Shown here in pieces: positions 1-7,937 of a DNA stretch of 43,168 nt (within the stretch, counting starts at the first letter, position 1; every line of letters begins with the position of its first letter). Source of the stretch: JAAYGD01 sp964428195 (GTDB lineage: Bacteria > Bacillota_I > Bacilli_A > RF39 > UBA660). Made by a program: the position numbers and the translations under genes. The notes beneath the pieces are model-generated. The model ran no database searches. It saw only the letters and a list, made by a program, of their open reading frames with translations, and had not been told where the DNA came from. The stretch is from NCBI GenBank assembly GCA_964428195.1, contig CAYRXC010000004.1:1-43168 (forward strand), written 5' to 3'.

Positions 1-42
1 TGCGTGACAGGCAGACGTGTTAACCAACTACACCATAGAACC
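1..42 (-). tRNA. tRNA-Asp(GTC), 5' part, cut by the window edge
   Basis: Read on the minus strand, the 5' acceptor strand GGTTCTA (42-36) is followed by TG, a D-arm with GTGT/ACAC stem, and an anticodon arm TCTGC-CTGTCAC-GCA whose loop carries anticodon GTC (Asp). The 3' half (end of the anticodon stem, T arm, acceptor 3' strand) lies outside the window. The loop and stem match the usual bacterial tRNA-Asp pattern. A near-consensus promoter lies just upstream (62-90). Confidence 0.9.
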
Positions 43-61
43 ATTTAAATAATGCCCTTTA

Positions 62-90
62 AGTATACTAAATTTAAATTAAGTAGTCAA
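62..90 (-). promoter_or_regulatory. Promoter of tRNA-Asp
   Basis: On the minus strand, -35 TTGACT (90-85), a 17 bp spacer and -10 TATACT (67-62) stand about 20 bp upstream of the first tRNA base. The same two hexamers with the same spacer precede the pilin gene at 25131-25159. Spacing and distance fit a strong vegetative promoter. Confidence 0.75.
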
Positions 91-103
91 TATTTATTGC
101 ACA

Positions 104-757
104 TTATTTAATATATTCATTATACCACATAGGATAAGAAGAGAATGACATTTTTTCTATTTTAACAGGATGAATAAATTCTATGCTATATGCATATAAA
201 TGTATTTGTATACCAACCCTATCTATTCCATATCTTTGATCCCCATAGATTGGATGGCCTATATTAGACAATTGAACTCTAATTTGATGATGCCTACCTG
301 TTTTTAAATTTACTTCTAATAAAGACATATCATTTTTATAATTTAATTTCTTATATTCTAATATTGCTTCTTTTCCAAATTCTTTATTAGTAACACTAGA
401 TGTATTTGTTTCTTCATCTTTTATTAAATAATCAATTAAAGTATCTTTTTCTTTTGTATTTCCATGAACAAGAGCTAAATATGTTTTATTTACTTTATTA
501 TTTCTAAAATCCTCACTTAATCTACTAGCTGCCTTAGAGGTTTTAGCAAAAAGCATTATTCCACCTACTGGTCTATCTAATCTATGAACTAAACCAAGGT
601 AAACATTACCCGGTTTATTATATTTATCTTTTAAATATGATTTAATCATAGTAAATAAATCAATATCCTTTGTATCATCGGATTGAACCAATATGTTTGG
701 TTCTTTAATAATCACTAATATATGATTATCCTCATATATTATATTTAAATTATTCAT
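104..757 (-). CDS. RluA-family RNA pseudouridine synthase
   Basis: A 217-residue protein that isomerises uridine to pseudouridine in rRNA or tRNA. The family signature VHRLDRPVGG contains the catalytic Asp (D61 counted from the chosen start), and KTGRHHQIR near residue 170 is the second conserved block. There is no N-terminal S4 domain, so it is a short single-domain member, and the target base cannot be told from sequence. The start at 757 was preferred over upstream ATGs because it begins at the family N-terminus (NIIYEDNHILVI) and overlaps the preceding methyltransferase gene by 8 nt, suggesting translational coupling. Both genes modify RNA or are likely to, which fits a small RNA-modification pair. 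Confidence 0.88.
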   Translation of the reverse strand: MNNLNIIYEDNHILVIIKEPNILVQSDDTKDIDLFTMIKSYLKDKYNKPGNVYLGLVHRLDRPVGGIMLFAKTSKAASRLSEDFRNNKVNKTYLALVHGNTKEKDTLIDYLIKDEETNTSSVTNKEFGKEAILEYKKLNYKNDMSLLEVNLKTGRHHQIRVQLSNIGHPIYGDQRYGIDRVGIQIHLYAYSIEFIHPVKIEKMSFSSYPMWYNEYIK

Positions 758-1595
758 CTTTTTCCCATCTTCCATATATTCCACAAGGTAATACCAAACC
801 ATCTTTTGATTCAATCCCTATTTCATCAGAAGATATTACACCCTTTTTATTAATAGTTTTAATTAGTAGGTTTTCTAATACTTTAGATGATAACCCTGTA
901 GTATATGAATTAATTATTACAAATAATGGATCATCAGATAGCAAATCTTTGCATATATTTAATAATTTATATAAATCTTTTTCTATATCCCAAACTTCTT
1001 TATTGGTACCTCTTCCATAAGAAGGAGGATCCATGATTATAGCATCATATTTATTTCCTCGTCTTACTTCTCTTTCGGTAAACTTAATTACATCATCAAC
1101 AATAAACCTAACAGCTTTATCGTTTAGATTTGATGCTTTTACATTTTCTTTTGCCCAATCAACCATACCTCTAGAAGAATCCACATGAACAACAGACGCT
1201 CCTGCTGAAAGGCAAGCTAACGTTGCTCCTCCTGTATACGCAAATAAATTAAGTGCTTTTATTTCTCTATTGGATTTCTTGATTTTTTCTATCATATAAT
1301 CCCAGTTTATTGATTGTTCAGGGAACACTCCGGTATGCTTAAAACTCATTAGTTTTACATTAAAAACTAAATCTTTATACGATATTTTCCAAGAAGTAAG
1401 ATTCTTATTATTCTCCCAAGACCCTCCACCAGTACTACTTCTATGATAAAAGGCATCATAATCAAACTTTTTATTATCATTCCATATTACTTGAGGATCA
1501 GGTCTTACTAAACAATAGTCTTTCCATCTTTCTTGTTTATATCCATTGTCTAAATCTAATAATTCATAATCTTTCCATTTACTTGCTATCTTCAT
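750..1595 (-). CDS. Class I SAM-dependent methyltransferase, probably rRNA-directed
   Basis: A 281-residue Rossmann-fold methyltransferase. The SAM-binding motif I NLFAYTGGA is at residues 116-124, an acidic residue follows at the end of the next strand (HVD, 137-139), and DPPSYGRG at 189-196 is the catalytic motif IV. This arrangement resembles the catalytic half of RlmI/YwbD-type 23S rRNA methyltransferases, but no PUA domain is present, so the substrate is an inference. There is no clear Shine-Dalgarno sequence: a terminator-like hairpin (1600-1622) separates it from trxA, so it may be expressed by read-through. It overlaps the pseudouridine synthase by 8 nt. Confidence 0.8.
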   Translation of the reverse strand: MKIASKWKDYELLDLDNGYKQERWKDYCLVRPDPQVIWNDNKKFDYDAFYHRSSTGGGSWENNKNLTSWKISYKDLVFNVKLMSFKHTGVFPEQSINWDYMIEKIKKSNREIKALNLFAYTGGATLACLSAGASVVHVDSSRGMVDWAKENVKASNLNDKAVRFIVDDVIKFTEREVRRGNKYDAIIMDPPSYGRGTNKEVWDIEKDLYKLLNICKDLLSDDPLFVIINSYTTGLSSKVLENLLIKTINKKGVISSDEIGIESKDGLVLPCGIYGRWEKDE

Positions 1596-1599
1596 ATTT

Positions 1600-1622
1600 A
1601 AAAAAATAGAATTTCTTCTATT
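1600..1622 (-). terminator. Terminator-like hairpin after trxA
   Basis: Minus-strand stem AATAGAA / TTCTATT (1622-1616 and 1611-1605) closed by a GAAA tetraloop and followed by a T run. It contains the end of the trxA stop codon and sits directly before the methyltransferase start at 1595, so it may act as a leaky attenuator between them. Confidence 0.6.
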
Positions 1623-1920
1623 CTCCTATCATTTCTTCTAGTAAATCTAGATTCGCAAACCCTTGTCTAACATCCGCTTGTTTTCCATCTTTATATACTA
1701 TCAAAGTAGGTATAGCCATTATGCTATATTTCATAGCTAGCTCTTGTTCTTCATCTACATTTACTTTCAATACTTTTACTTTAGAGTGTTTACTTGCTAA
1801 GGTTTCAAGTATAGGCGCTAACATTTTGCATGGTCCGCACCAGTCAGCATAGAAATCAACTAATACAATTCCTTCTTTTATTTCTTGATCAAATTCTTTT
1901 TCAGTTATATGTTTTACCAT
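1618..1920 (-). CDS. trxA: Thioredoxin
   Basis: A full-length 100-residue thioredoxin, the general cytosolic dithiol reductant. The active site WCGPC has its cysteines at residues 28 and 31, and the cis-proline loop MAIPTL and the C-terminal glycine-rich strand are present. The start is supported by GGAGG 5 nt upstream, which lies inside the last codons of cvpA. The stop of cvpA is just before the ATG, so the two are translated in tandem. A hairpin with a T run follows. In Bacillus, trxA lies in the same neighbourhood as rnhC and cvpA, with further genes between them. Confidence 0.95.
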   Translation of the reverse strand: MVKHITEKEFDQEIKEGIVLVDFYADWCGPCKMLAPILETLASKHSKVKVLKVNVDEEQELAMKYSIMAIPTLIVYKDGKQADVRQGFANLDLLEEMIGE

Positions 1921-1921
1921 T

Positions 1922-2599
1922 TTATTCCTCCTTTGGCATTAACTTTCCTTCATTAACTAATTTTGTTATGTTATCTTTTGCAATTATACCACTTTCTTTT
2001 ATTACTTCTAGTATTTTTTCGTCCATATTCTCTTTGTCAATATCAGTTTTTATATCTTCTTTTTTGATATCAAAAATCTTATCAAACATATCCATTGTAG
2101 TATCTGTAACTTTTGCTAAAATTGGTGTATAATCATACATTATTTCTTTCCCTTTAGATTCTTTAACCATTTTTATATTAAAGATTGGAAAAGATAAAAT
2201 TAATAACACAAAGTATATTATAACATAAGATTGCAATGCTCCTACTAATAACCCTAATATTTTAGAAGGTATTGCTAATATTACGGTCCACTTAAGAACC
2301 TTTTCTATTATTCCGGTTAATGCTACAACCACTTTTAATACAATAAACAAAACTATAAGAAGTATTATAAAAGAGATTACTTCATATAAAAGTAAATTTA
2401 ATGATGATAAACCTCCAAATTTAAAAAACGGAAAATTGCTATATAAGAAAGTTGCAAGCAGAGATTTAAATTTAAATGCTAAGAAGAACACTAATATAGT
2501 ACCAACAAATATTACTGTAGACTTAATAAAGCCTCTCTTAAACCCAACAACTGCTCCTAATCCAATACCTAAAATTATTAAAACATCTACTAAATTCAT
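1922..2599 (-). CDS. cvpA: CvpA-family integral membrane protein
   Basis: A 225-residue membrane protein with four hydrophobic segments in the first ~150 residues and a charged cytosolic tail. The N-terminus (VDVLIILGIGLGAVVGFKRG) is the typical CvpA start with a glycine-rich first helix followed by a basic turn. CvpA was first linked to colicin V production; its molecular role is still unclear. The ATG at 2599 was chosen over one 18 nt upstream because AGAGGT precedes it at good spacing. It lies head to head with rnhC, as part of a compact rnhC/cvpA/trxA group. Confidence 0.85.
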   Translation of the reverse strand: MNLVDVLIILGIGLGAVVGFKRGFIKSTVIFVGTILVFFLAFKFKSLLATFLYSNFPFFKFGGLSSLNLLLYEVISFIILLIVLFIVLKVVVALTGIIEKVLKWTVILAIPSKILGLLVGALQSYVIIYFVLLILSFPIFNIKMVKESKGKEIMYDYTPILAKVTDTTMDMFDKIFDIKKEDIKTDIDKENMDEKILEVIKESGIIAKDNITKLVNEGKLMPKEE

Positions 2600-2642
2600 A
2601 TATACCTCTATTATCATTATACTATAAAATAATATCTTTTTA

Positions 2643-2651
2643 TGATAAAAT
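2643..2651 (+). promoter_or_regulatory. Extended -10 promoter of rnhC
   Basis: TGATAAAAT matches the TGnTATAAT extended -10 used across the window. It predicts a very short leader before the ATG at 2670. No convincing -35 hexamer is visible. Confidence 0.5.
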
Positions 2652-2669
2652 TATTGTGGGATGTGTATT

Positions 2670-3617
2670 ATGGAAAAAAACAAAACAAAAACCTTTAGTT
2701 TTAAAGTATCAGATACAGTAAAAGATGAATTAATTGAGTATTTTCAAGACAAAAAAAGAGAAAAAACTCCTCAATATGCTTTGTTTCAAGCAAATGAAGA
2801 AGATACTGTAGTTACCCTTTATGAATCTGGAAAAGTTGTATTTCAAGGGATAAGTGCAGATATAGACGCTAATATGTGGAGAGAAAGAGAAACTTTAGTA
2901 TCTGGAAAAGCTCCTGAAGAAAAAGAAAAGAAAGATAAAGATAAAAAGGAAGATAATACTGATTATTACTTCATAAATTCTATAGGATCTGATGAAGTTG
3001 GTACAGGAGATTATTTTGGACCAATTGTAGTAACAGCATCTTATGTATCTAGAAAAGATATATCTTTCTTAGAAGATCTTGGAGTAAGAGATTCAAAAAA
3101 GATTAATGATGATAAAATAAAGATCATTGCACCTTCTATTATTAAAAGAATTCCTCATGTAACTATAAAGTTAAATAATAAAGAATATAATGATAACTAT
3201 AGTGAAAAAACTAATATGAATAAGATAAAAGCAATCCTTCACAATAAAGTATTATATCAACTTTTAAATAAAGATAACTTTAATTACGATATGATAGTAA
3301 TGGATGAGTTTGCTAAGAAATATGTATATTTTAGTTACTTAAAAGAGATTAGTACTGTTGTTAGAAATATTACTTTTACTACTAAAGCTGAAGATAAATG
3401 TTTATCAGTAGCTTGTGCTTCAATAATAAGTAGGTACATATTCTTAAGAGAAATGGATAACATATCAAAAGAGTTAGGAATTGAAATACCAAAGGGGGCT
3501 AGTACTAAAGTAGATGAAGTAGGAAAAGAAATAGTAAAAAAATTTGGTGAAATCAAATTAAATGAAATAGCAAAACTAAACTTTAAAAATACAGACAAAA
3601 TAAAAAATCTAGAATAA
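2670..3617 (+). CDS. rnhC: Ribonuclease HIII
   Basis: A 315-residue RNase HIII, which cleaves the RNA strand of RNA-DNA hybrids in the cytosol. Residues 1-80 form the N-terminal TBP-like substrate-binding domain, followed by a lysine-rich linker (about 83-95). The catalytic RNase H fold begins with GSDEVGTGDYFGP (D108, E109), and a further acidic residue lies in VMDEF (D212). The HII/HIII-type SIISRY motif is present. The start at 2670 is preferred over an ATG at 2661 because an extended -10 (TGATAAAAT, 2643-2651) would put the transcription start near 2658. It is divergent from cvpA and ends in a bidirectional terminator containing its stop codon. Confidence 0.93.
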   Translation: MEKNKTKTFSFKVSDTVKDELIEYFQDKKREKTPQYALFQANEEDTVVTLYESGKVVFQGISADIDANMWRERETLVSGKAPEEKEKKDKDKKEDNTDYYFINSIGSDEVGTGDYFGPIVVTASYVSRKDISFLEDLGVRDSKKINDDKIKIIAPSIIKRIPHVTIKLNNKEYNDNYSEKTNMNKIKAILHNKVLYQLLNKDNFNYDMIVMDEFAKKYVYFSYLKEISTVVRNITFTTKAEDKCLSVACASIISRYIFLREMDNISKELGIEIPKGASTKVDEVGKEIVKKFGEIKLNEIAKLNFKNTDKIKNLE

Positions 3618-3630
3618 ATCTAGATTTTTT
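3602..3630. terminator. Bidirectional terminator between rnhC and the repeat protein gene
   Basis: A perfect 12 bp stem AAAAAATCTAGA / TCTAGATTTTTT with a 5 nt loop ATAAA gives a T run on both strands. The rnhC stop codon lies in the loop, and the convergent gene stops immediately after the hairpin at 3631. Confidence 0.85.
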
Positions 3631-4083
3631 TTATAGACCTTTGGATTTAGGTGCTAGTACTATATCTTTTGCAATATTTAACGCAACATCTGGATTATCA
3701 AAATCTATGTCCCTATTTGCTTCACAAATTGAATTCAAAACTCTATATTCATATGTCTCTTTTGATTCTTTTTGCCTATATCCATCATATTTCGGATCAT
3801 CATTATCATAATTCATATATGCTAATAAATCTCTTTTAATTTCTTCGGGAAAAAATATTTCCGATTTATTATCAGCTACTCTAGTGTATATTCTAGATAA
3901 AAAATACATAACCCTATGCCCATATGTCTCTTTTGATTCTTTTTGTCTATATCCGTCATATTTTGGATCATCATTATCATAATTCATATAAGCAATAAGC
4001 ATTCTTGAAAATCCAAATCTATCTACAAAAGTATCTTCCTTTTCAGTTTCATTATGCTTATTATTATCAAGGCTTTCAAACAT
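3631..4083 (-). CDS. Unknown protein with a duplicated 24-residue motif
   Basis: A 150-residue soluble, charged protein that I do not recognise. The motif AYMNYDNDDPKYDG...KETY occurs twice with identical residues, at 31-54 and 88-111, separated by a helical, hydrophobic spacer (YFLSRIYTRVADN). At DNA level the copies are 70 bp units at 3921-3990 and 3750-3819 that differ at only three positions, all synonymous. There is no signal peptide or membrane segment. The ATG at 4083 is preceded by AAAGGAG (spacing about 11). The acidic DNDDPKYDG segment could bind a metal, but that is a guess. It converges on rnhC and is preceded by the SDR gene on the same strand. Confidence 0.7.
   Translation of the reverse strand: MFESLDNNKHNETEKEDTFVDRFGFSRMLIAYMNYDNDDPKYDGYRQKESKETYGHRVMYFLSRIYTRVADNKSEIFFPEEIKRDLLAYMNYDNDDPKYDGYRQKESKETYEYRVLNSICEANRDIDFDNPDVALNIAKDIVLAPKSKGL
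3750..3819 (-). repeat. Direct repeat unit, copy 2 (70 bp, coding)
   Basis: Part of the unknown gene 3631-4083; it matches 3921-3990 at 67 of 70 positions. The offset is 171 bp (57 codons). The three differences fall in third codon positions and leave the encoded motif identical. Confidence 0.9.
3921..3990 (-). repeat. Direct repeat unit, copy 1 (70 bp, coding)
   Basis: Partner of 3750-3819, encoding the N-terminal occurrence of the AYMNYDNDD motif. The unit is in frame with its partner, so the duplication preserved the reading frame. Confidence 0.9.
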
Positions 4084-4120
4084 ATTTTTCTCTTCTCCTT
4101 TCATTAATTTTTATGAGTAT

Positions 4121-4912
4121 TTACATCCCAGACTTTCCCATCATTTTTTTAATATATGCTATAGCTTTTTTATCATTAAATTTATAAAGCATATTCATAA
4201 ATTTAGCATCTTTTCCAACATATAGCTTAAAGGTATCTTTTTCTATTCCTTTTATTATTTGACTAGCCGCATCCGGAGCAGTAGTCATTTTCATCTTACT
4301 TTCGCCTGCACTAACATTCATTTGAACATTTGAATTTTTTGCTATATCAGTAGCTATCGCTCCAGGGAATACAATCATAATCTTTAGACTAGTACCTAAA
4401 GCTTCTGCATACAATCCTTCAGTAAATAATTTTAATGCTGCTTTTGAAGCTCCATAAACTGTTTGCCCGGGGAATGGGAAGAACCCTCCCATACTTGATA
4501 TATTCGTAATATTAGCTATTGGCCTATTCTTTAATTCTGTAATAAATAATTTTGTTAATTTAAATGGACCAAAGAAATTTATATTCATCACTCTGTTTAT
4601 TGTATTCATATCTAATTGTTCTACATTTACAAATGGTTGAATAATTCCCGCACAATTTATCAAACAGTCTACATCTTGATGAATTGCAAAATACTCTTTC
4701 TTAAAATTTTCTAGAGCTTGATCATCTGTAACATCTACCCTATGAACAGATAATCTGTCGTTGTTTAACTCAGATTTTAAATTATTTAATCCCTCTTGAT
4801 TTATGTCTAATGCTGCAACATATGCGCCTTTTATTAATAATTGTTTTACCATTTCTTTGCCCATTCCAGCTGCCCCACCAGTAATGATAACCTTTTTATC
4901 CCTTAATTCCAT
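4121..4912 (-). CDS. SDR-family NAD(P)-dependent oxidoreductase
   Basis: A 263-residue classical short-chain dehydrogenase/reductase. The nucleotide-binding TGGAAGMG (11-18) is the TGxxxGxG motif, D36 at the end of strand 2 suggests NAD(H) rather than NADP(H), NCAG (86-89) replaces the usual NNAG, and the catalytic set is the NISS serine plus YGASK (Y153, K157). The C-terminal part is basic with GKDAKFMN and resembles lipid- or sterol-directed SDRs, but the substrate is unknown. The start at 4912 has a strong AAGGAGG six bases upstream, while the 17 upstream residues in frame look non-coding. It appears monocistronic. Confidence 0.85.
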   Translation of the reverse strand: MELRDKKVIITGGAAGMGKEMVKQLLIKGAYVAALDINQEGLNNLKSELNNDRLSVHRVDVTDDQALENFKKEYFAIHQDVDCLINCAGIIQPFVNVEQLDMNTINRVMNINFFGPFKLTKLFITELKNRPIANITNISSMGGFFPFPGQTVYGASKAALKLFTEGLYAEALGTSLKIMIVFPGAIATDIAKNSNVQMNVSAGESKMKMTTAPDAASQIIKGIEKDTFKLYVGKDAKFMNMLYKFNDKKAIAYIKKMMGKSGM

Positions 4913-4995
4913 AAAATTCCTCCTTGTAATAATTATATTATATACATCAATATAAAAAAACATATATATATTATATTTACATATGTTTTACTATT

Positions 4996-6888
4996 TTAAA
5001 ATTCTTCTTCCAAAGAGAACTCTACATTTTCTTCTATCCATTCTTTTCTTGGTTCTACATTATCTCCCATTAAAACACTTACTCTTTTTTCCGCTAAAAC
5101 AGCATCTCCAATGTTAACCTTAATCAAAGATCTTGTTTCAGGATTCATAGTAGTATCCCATAATTGTTCAGCATTCATCTCCCCTAGTCCTTTATATCTT
5201 TGTTTCCCTTTAATGGTTTCTTTTACATTCCTTAATTCCTCATCAGTATATATATATTCGAATTTTTTATTAGTATATTCTAGCCTATATAATGGAGGAA
5301 GTGCAATATATAATTTTCCATTTTCGATCAATGGTTTCATATACCTATAAAAGAATGTCAATAGTAGAATTTGAATATGTGCACCATCATCATCAGCATC
5401 AGTCATTATTATTATTTTGTCATAATTACAATCTTCTATATTGAAATCATTACCTACTCCAGCCCCAATAGTATAAATCATAGTGTTTATTTCTTCATTC
5501 TTAAATATCTCTTCAAGTTTTGCTTTCTCAGTATTAATTACTTTTCCTCTCAGAGGCAATATAGCTTGAAATCTTCTATCTCTTCCTTGTTTTGCAGATC
5601 CTCCAGCAGAATCTCCTTCTACTAAAAACAATTCATTTTTACTAGAATCTTTACTTTGAGCAGGAGTTAATTTGCCACTCAAAACTTTTTCTTTTTTTCC
5701 ACCATTATTTTTTCTTGCTTCATCTCTAGCTTTTCTTGCTGCTTCTCTAGCTAACTTCCCTTTTAAAGCCTTATCCAATATAGAGGTAGCTGATTCTTTA
5801 TTCTCTTCTAAGTAAAATCTTAGCTTTTCAAATACTATACTCTCTACTACAGTTTTTGCAATTGGAGTGCCTAATTTTGATTTTGTTTGGCCTTCAAATT
5901 GAAGAATAGATTCAGGAATTCTTACAGATAAAATTGCTGTAAGCCCTTCTCTTACATCGCTACCTTCGAAAGTTTTATCTTTACTTTTTATATACTCATT
6001 TTCTTTTGCATATTCATTAAATGCCCTTGTTATTGCAGTTTTAAAACCAATTTCATGAGATCCTCCATCTGGAGTTTTAACATTATTAACAAAAGACACT
6101 ATATTTTCAGAGTAACTATCAGTATATTGAAGAGCCACTTCTACTTCTATTTTGTCCCTTTCTGATCCAAAATGAAAAACATTATGAATTGGCACTTTGT
6201 CTTCGTTAATATATTTAACAAAAGCTTCTAATCCATTTTCATAATTAAACTTTTCTTGTTTCTTATCAGCTTCATCTATTATTTCTACAGTTAATCCCTT
6301 TAATAAAAAAGCACATTCTTGCATTCTTTCGCATACAGAAGTAAAACTTATATTATTGGTTGAAAAAATTTCTGAGTCAGGCATAAATCTAACAGTAGTA
6401 CCAGTTCTATTTGTAGTTCCTATCTTTGTCAAAGGTTTTGAAAGATGTCCTCCATTTTCAAACCTAATGAAAAATTCCCCACCATCTCTTTTAATAGTTA
6501 CTTCCATCCATTTACTTAATGCATTTACAACAGACGCTCCTACACCGTGTAGTCCTCCGGAAATTTTATATCCAGAATCAGAAAATTTTCCTCCTGCATG
6601 CAATATCGTATATATAACTTCTGGAGTGCTCTTTCCACTTTCATGCATTCCAACAGGAACACCTCTACCGTCATCAAAAACACTTACACTTCCGTCAGAA
6701 TGCAATATTATTTTTATATAATTTCCATAACCGTTTATTACTTCATCGATGCTATTATCTACTATTTCCCAAACTAAATGATGAAGTCCTCTTTTGTCAG
6801 TTGAACCGATATACATTCCCGGCCTTTTTCTAACCGAATCTAATCCCTCTAATATTTTTATTGATTTCTCATCATATTGTAATGCCAT
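4996..6888 (-). CDS. parE: DNA topoisomerase IV subunit B
   Basis: A 630-residue type IIA topoisomerase ATPase subunit. It pairs with ParC to decatenate daughter chromosomes. The GHKL ATP site has E41 and N45 (EIVDNSIDE), DDGRGVP (72-78) and GGLHGVG (111-117). The Toprim domain shows EGDSAGG (424-430) and TDADDDG (496-502). ParE rather than GyrB is favoured by STDKRGLHHLVWEIVDN, the RDRRFQAILPLRGKVINTEKA block, GAGVGNDFNIEDC, and the C-terminal VEPRKEWIEENV. The start has AAGGAG and an extended -10 (6912-6920). parC is not adjacent but about 29 kb away in the fts/mur operon. Confidence 0.9.
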   Translation of the reverse strand: MALQYDEKSIKILEGLDSVRKRPGMYIGSTDKRGLHHLVWEIVDNSIDEVINGYGNYIKIILHSDGSVSVFDDGRGVPVGMHESGKSTPEVIYTILHAGGKFSDSGYKISGGLHGVGASVVNALSKWMEVTIKRDGGEFFIRFENGGHLSKPLTKIGTTNRTGTTVRFMPDSEIFSTNNISFTSVCERMQECAFLLKGLTVEIIDEADKKQEKFNYENGLEAFVKYINEDKVPIHNVFHFGSERDKIEVEVALQYTDSYSENIVSFVNNVKTPDGGSHEIGFKTAITRAFNEYAKENEYIKSKDKTFEGSDVREGLTAILSVRIPESILQFEGQTKSKLGTPIAKTVVESIVFEKLRFYLEENKESATSILDKALKGKLAREAARKARDEARKNNGGKKEKVLSGKLTPAQSKDSSKNELFLVEGDSAGGSAKQGRDRRFQAILPLRGKVINTEKAKLEEIFKNEEINTMIYTIGAGVGNDFNIEDCNYDKIIIMTDADDDGAHIQILLLTFFYRYMKPLIENGKLYIALPPLYRLEYTNKKFEYIYTDEELRNVKETIKGKQRYKGLGEMNAEQLWDTTMNPETRSLIKVNIGDAVLAEKRVSVLMGDNVEPRKEWIEENVEFSLEEEF

Positions 6889-6911
6889 ACAGTTATCTCC
6901 TTAACATATAA

Positions 6912-6920
6912 ATTATACCA
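6912..6920 (-). promoter_or_regulatory. Extended -10 promoter of parE
   Basis: Minus-strand TGGTATAAT, with a weak -35 (TTGAAT, 6941-6936) 18 bp upstream. The -35 lies in the loop of the preceding operon's terminator hairpin, so terminator and promoter overlap. The predicted leader is under 20 nt and carries AAGGAG. Confidence 0.65.
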
Positions 6921-6921
6921 T

Positions 6922-6957
6922 AAAAAAAAGAAGTCATTCAACTTCTTGTTTTTTTAA
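6922..6957 (-). terminator. Terminator of the 7923-6961 operon
   Basis: Minus-strand stem AAGAAGT / ACTTCTT with loop TGAATG, followed by a run of eight T. It lies directly after the stop of the 135-residue unknown gene and just before the parE promoter. Confidence 0.8.
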
Positions 6958-6960
6958 TTT

Positions 6961-7368
6961 TTATTTTGTTAAAACTTTTCTCTTATTCTTTATTCCTTGT
7001 AATTCAGATTCTAGAACATTTTGTCTTAATAGGTCCGAATTATTCTCAGCTCTTTCATCTATCCTGGATTTTATTCCAGGAGAAAATAACTCTTTTGGAA
7101 TAACTACAATATATCCACAATTGGAACATCTTTGATAATATTCTTCTTTGTTCTTAAATATTTTTGATTCATTTATAGTGAAATCTTCTTTGCAAGGAAC
7201 TGTATTTTCGGGTCTTTCTAACGCGTCTTCTTCACTATCTTCAAATGAACAATTAATTTTCAAATTCCATGGAAGCTCATCATTAAGTGATAAATAAACA
7301 TCTTGTTTTTCTTCTTCAGAAAAATAACTAACATATTTTTTGTCTTCTCTATAATTTATAGTATTCAA
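6961..7368 (-). CDS. Unknown protein with a possible zinc knuckle
   Basis: A 135-residue soluble protein not recognised from sequence. It is acidic in the first half. Four cysteines (C40, C59, C81, C84) with CSNCGY at 81-86 suggest a small zinc-binding fold. The tail (100-135) is helical and ends in basic residues. The only start in this frame is TTG at 7368: a GGAG lies about 17 nt upstream, too far to be ideal, so the true start is uncertain and an ATA or other rare codon is conceivable. It follows the 175-residue unknown gene by 27 nt and shares its promoter and terminator, so the two probably act together. Confidence 0.6.
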   Translation of the reverse strand: MNTINYREDKKYVSYFSEEEKQDVYLSLNDELPWNLKINCSFEDSEEDALERPENTVPCKEDFTINESKIFKNKEEYYQRCSNCGYIVVIPKELFSPGIKSRIDERAENNSDLLRQNVLESELQGIKNKRKVLTK

Positions 7369-7395
7369 AAATATATTGTTTTTTACTCCAACGTC

Positions 7396-7923
7396 TCAAA
7401 TTTGTCTGGTTGGCTTTATATCTTTTCTAATAGGAATAGCAGATACATATGCACAATTATTTATTAAATCTTCAAATCTTTCTTCATAACCACTCGTCCA
7501 AATTTGCCCATTATTTCTATATCTTTTTAATCTAAAATATTCATCTAATACTTCAAGTTTTATTTTTTTGTTTTTTAAATCTCCAGATTGATCTTTCACA
7601 TGTTTTCTTACAGCCGCTAATAAATTCCATATTCCTAAATCTGAAGGAAATGAATATCCCCAACTATCTTTTTTTTGTTTTTCTATAGCATTTTTTGCTT
7701 TTTCTAAATACTCTTTGTCTTCAATTTGTTTTTCGAAATATTTATAAAAAAATGTGTCTTCTAACTTAGTATCTGATAATAGTGCTATTTCCAAGTTGTT
7801 AATTACATTTGACGGAATATTTAAATCATAATTAGAATAAAATGGTCCTAAAATTAATGGTGCATTCTCATGAAAATATTTATATCTCTTAATCAATTCG
7901 TTTTTTACATCTTTTTCTTCCAT
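7396..7923 (-). CDS. Unknown soluble protein
   Basis: A 175-residue protein of unrecognised family. It is rich in charged and aromatic residues, without signal peptide or membrane segment, and mostly predicted helical (for example YLEKAKNAIEKQKKDSWGY). A central stretch, FPSDLGIWNLLAAVRKHVKDQ, looks like the folded core. The ATG at 7923 has GGAGGG at good spacing and an extended -10 (TGATATAAT, 7938-7946), so this is the first gene of a two-gene operon with the 135-residue cysteine protein. It ends in TGA, one of the pieces of evidence for the standard code. Confidence 0.65.
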   Translation of the reverse strand: MEEKDVKNELIKRYKYFHENAPLILGPFYSNYDLNIPSNVINNLEIALLSDTKLEDTFFYKYFEKQIEDKEYLEKAKNAIEKQKKDSWGYSFPSDLGIWNLLAAVRKHVKDQSGDLKNKKIKLEVLDEYFRLKRYRNNGQIWTSGYEERFEDLINNCAYVSAIPIRKDIKPTRQI

Positions 7924-7937
7924 AAACCCTCCGCAAT

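Noticed and set aside
6356..6721. Long open frame on the plus strand inside parE
   Set aside because: It is antisense to conserved parE codons, has no recognisable protein features, and arises from the low frequency of stops opposite AT-rich coding sequence. The same applies to plus-strand frames inside ftsZ, nrdD (minus), tkt and others.
4996..6888. Calling this gene gyrB and 35621-38110 gyrA
   Set aside because: The ParE-type blocks (STDKRGLHHLVWEIVDN, NTEKA with KNEEI, VEPRKEWIEENV) and the ParC-type context MQGNNGSIDGD, together with the absence of a GyrA box, favour topoisomerase IV.
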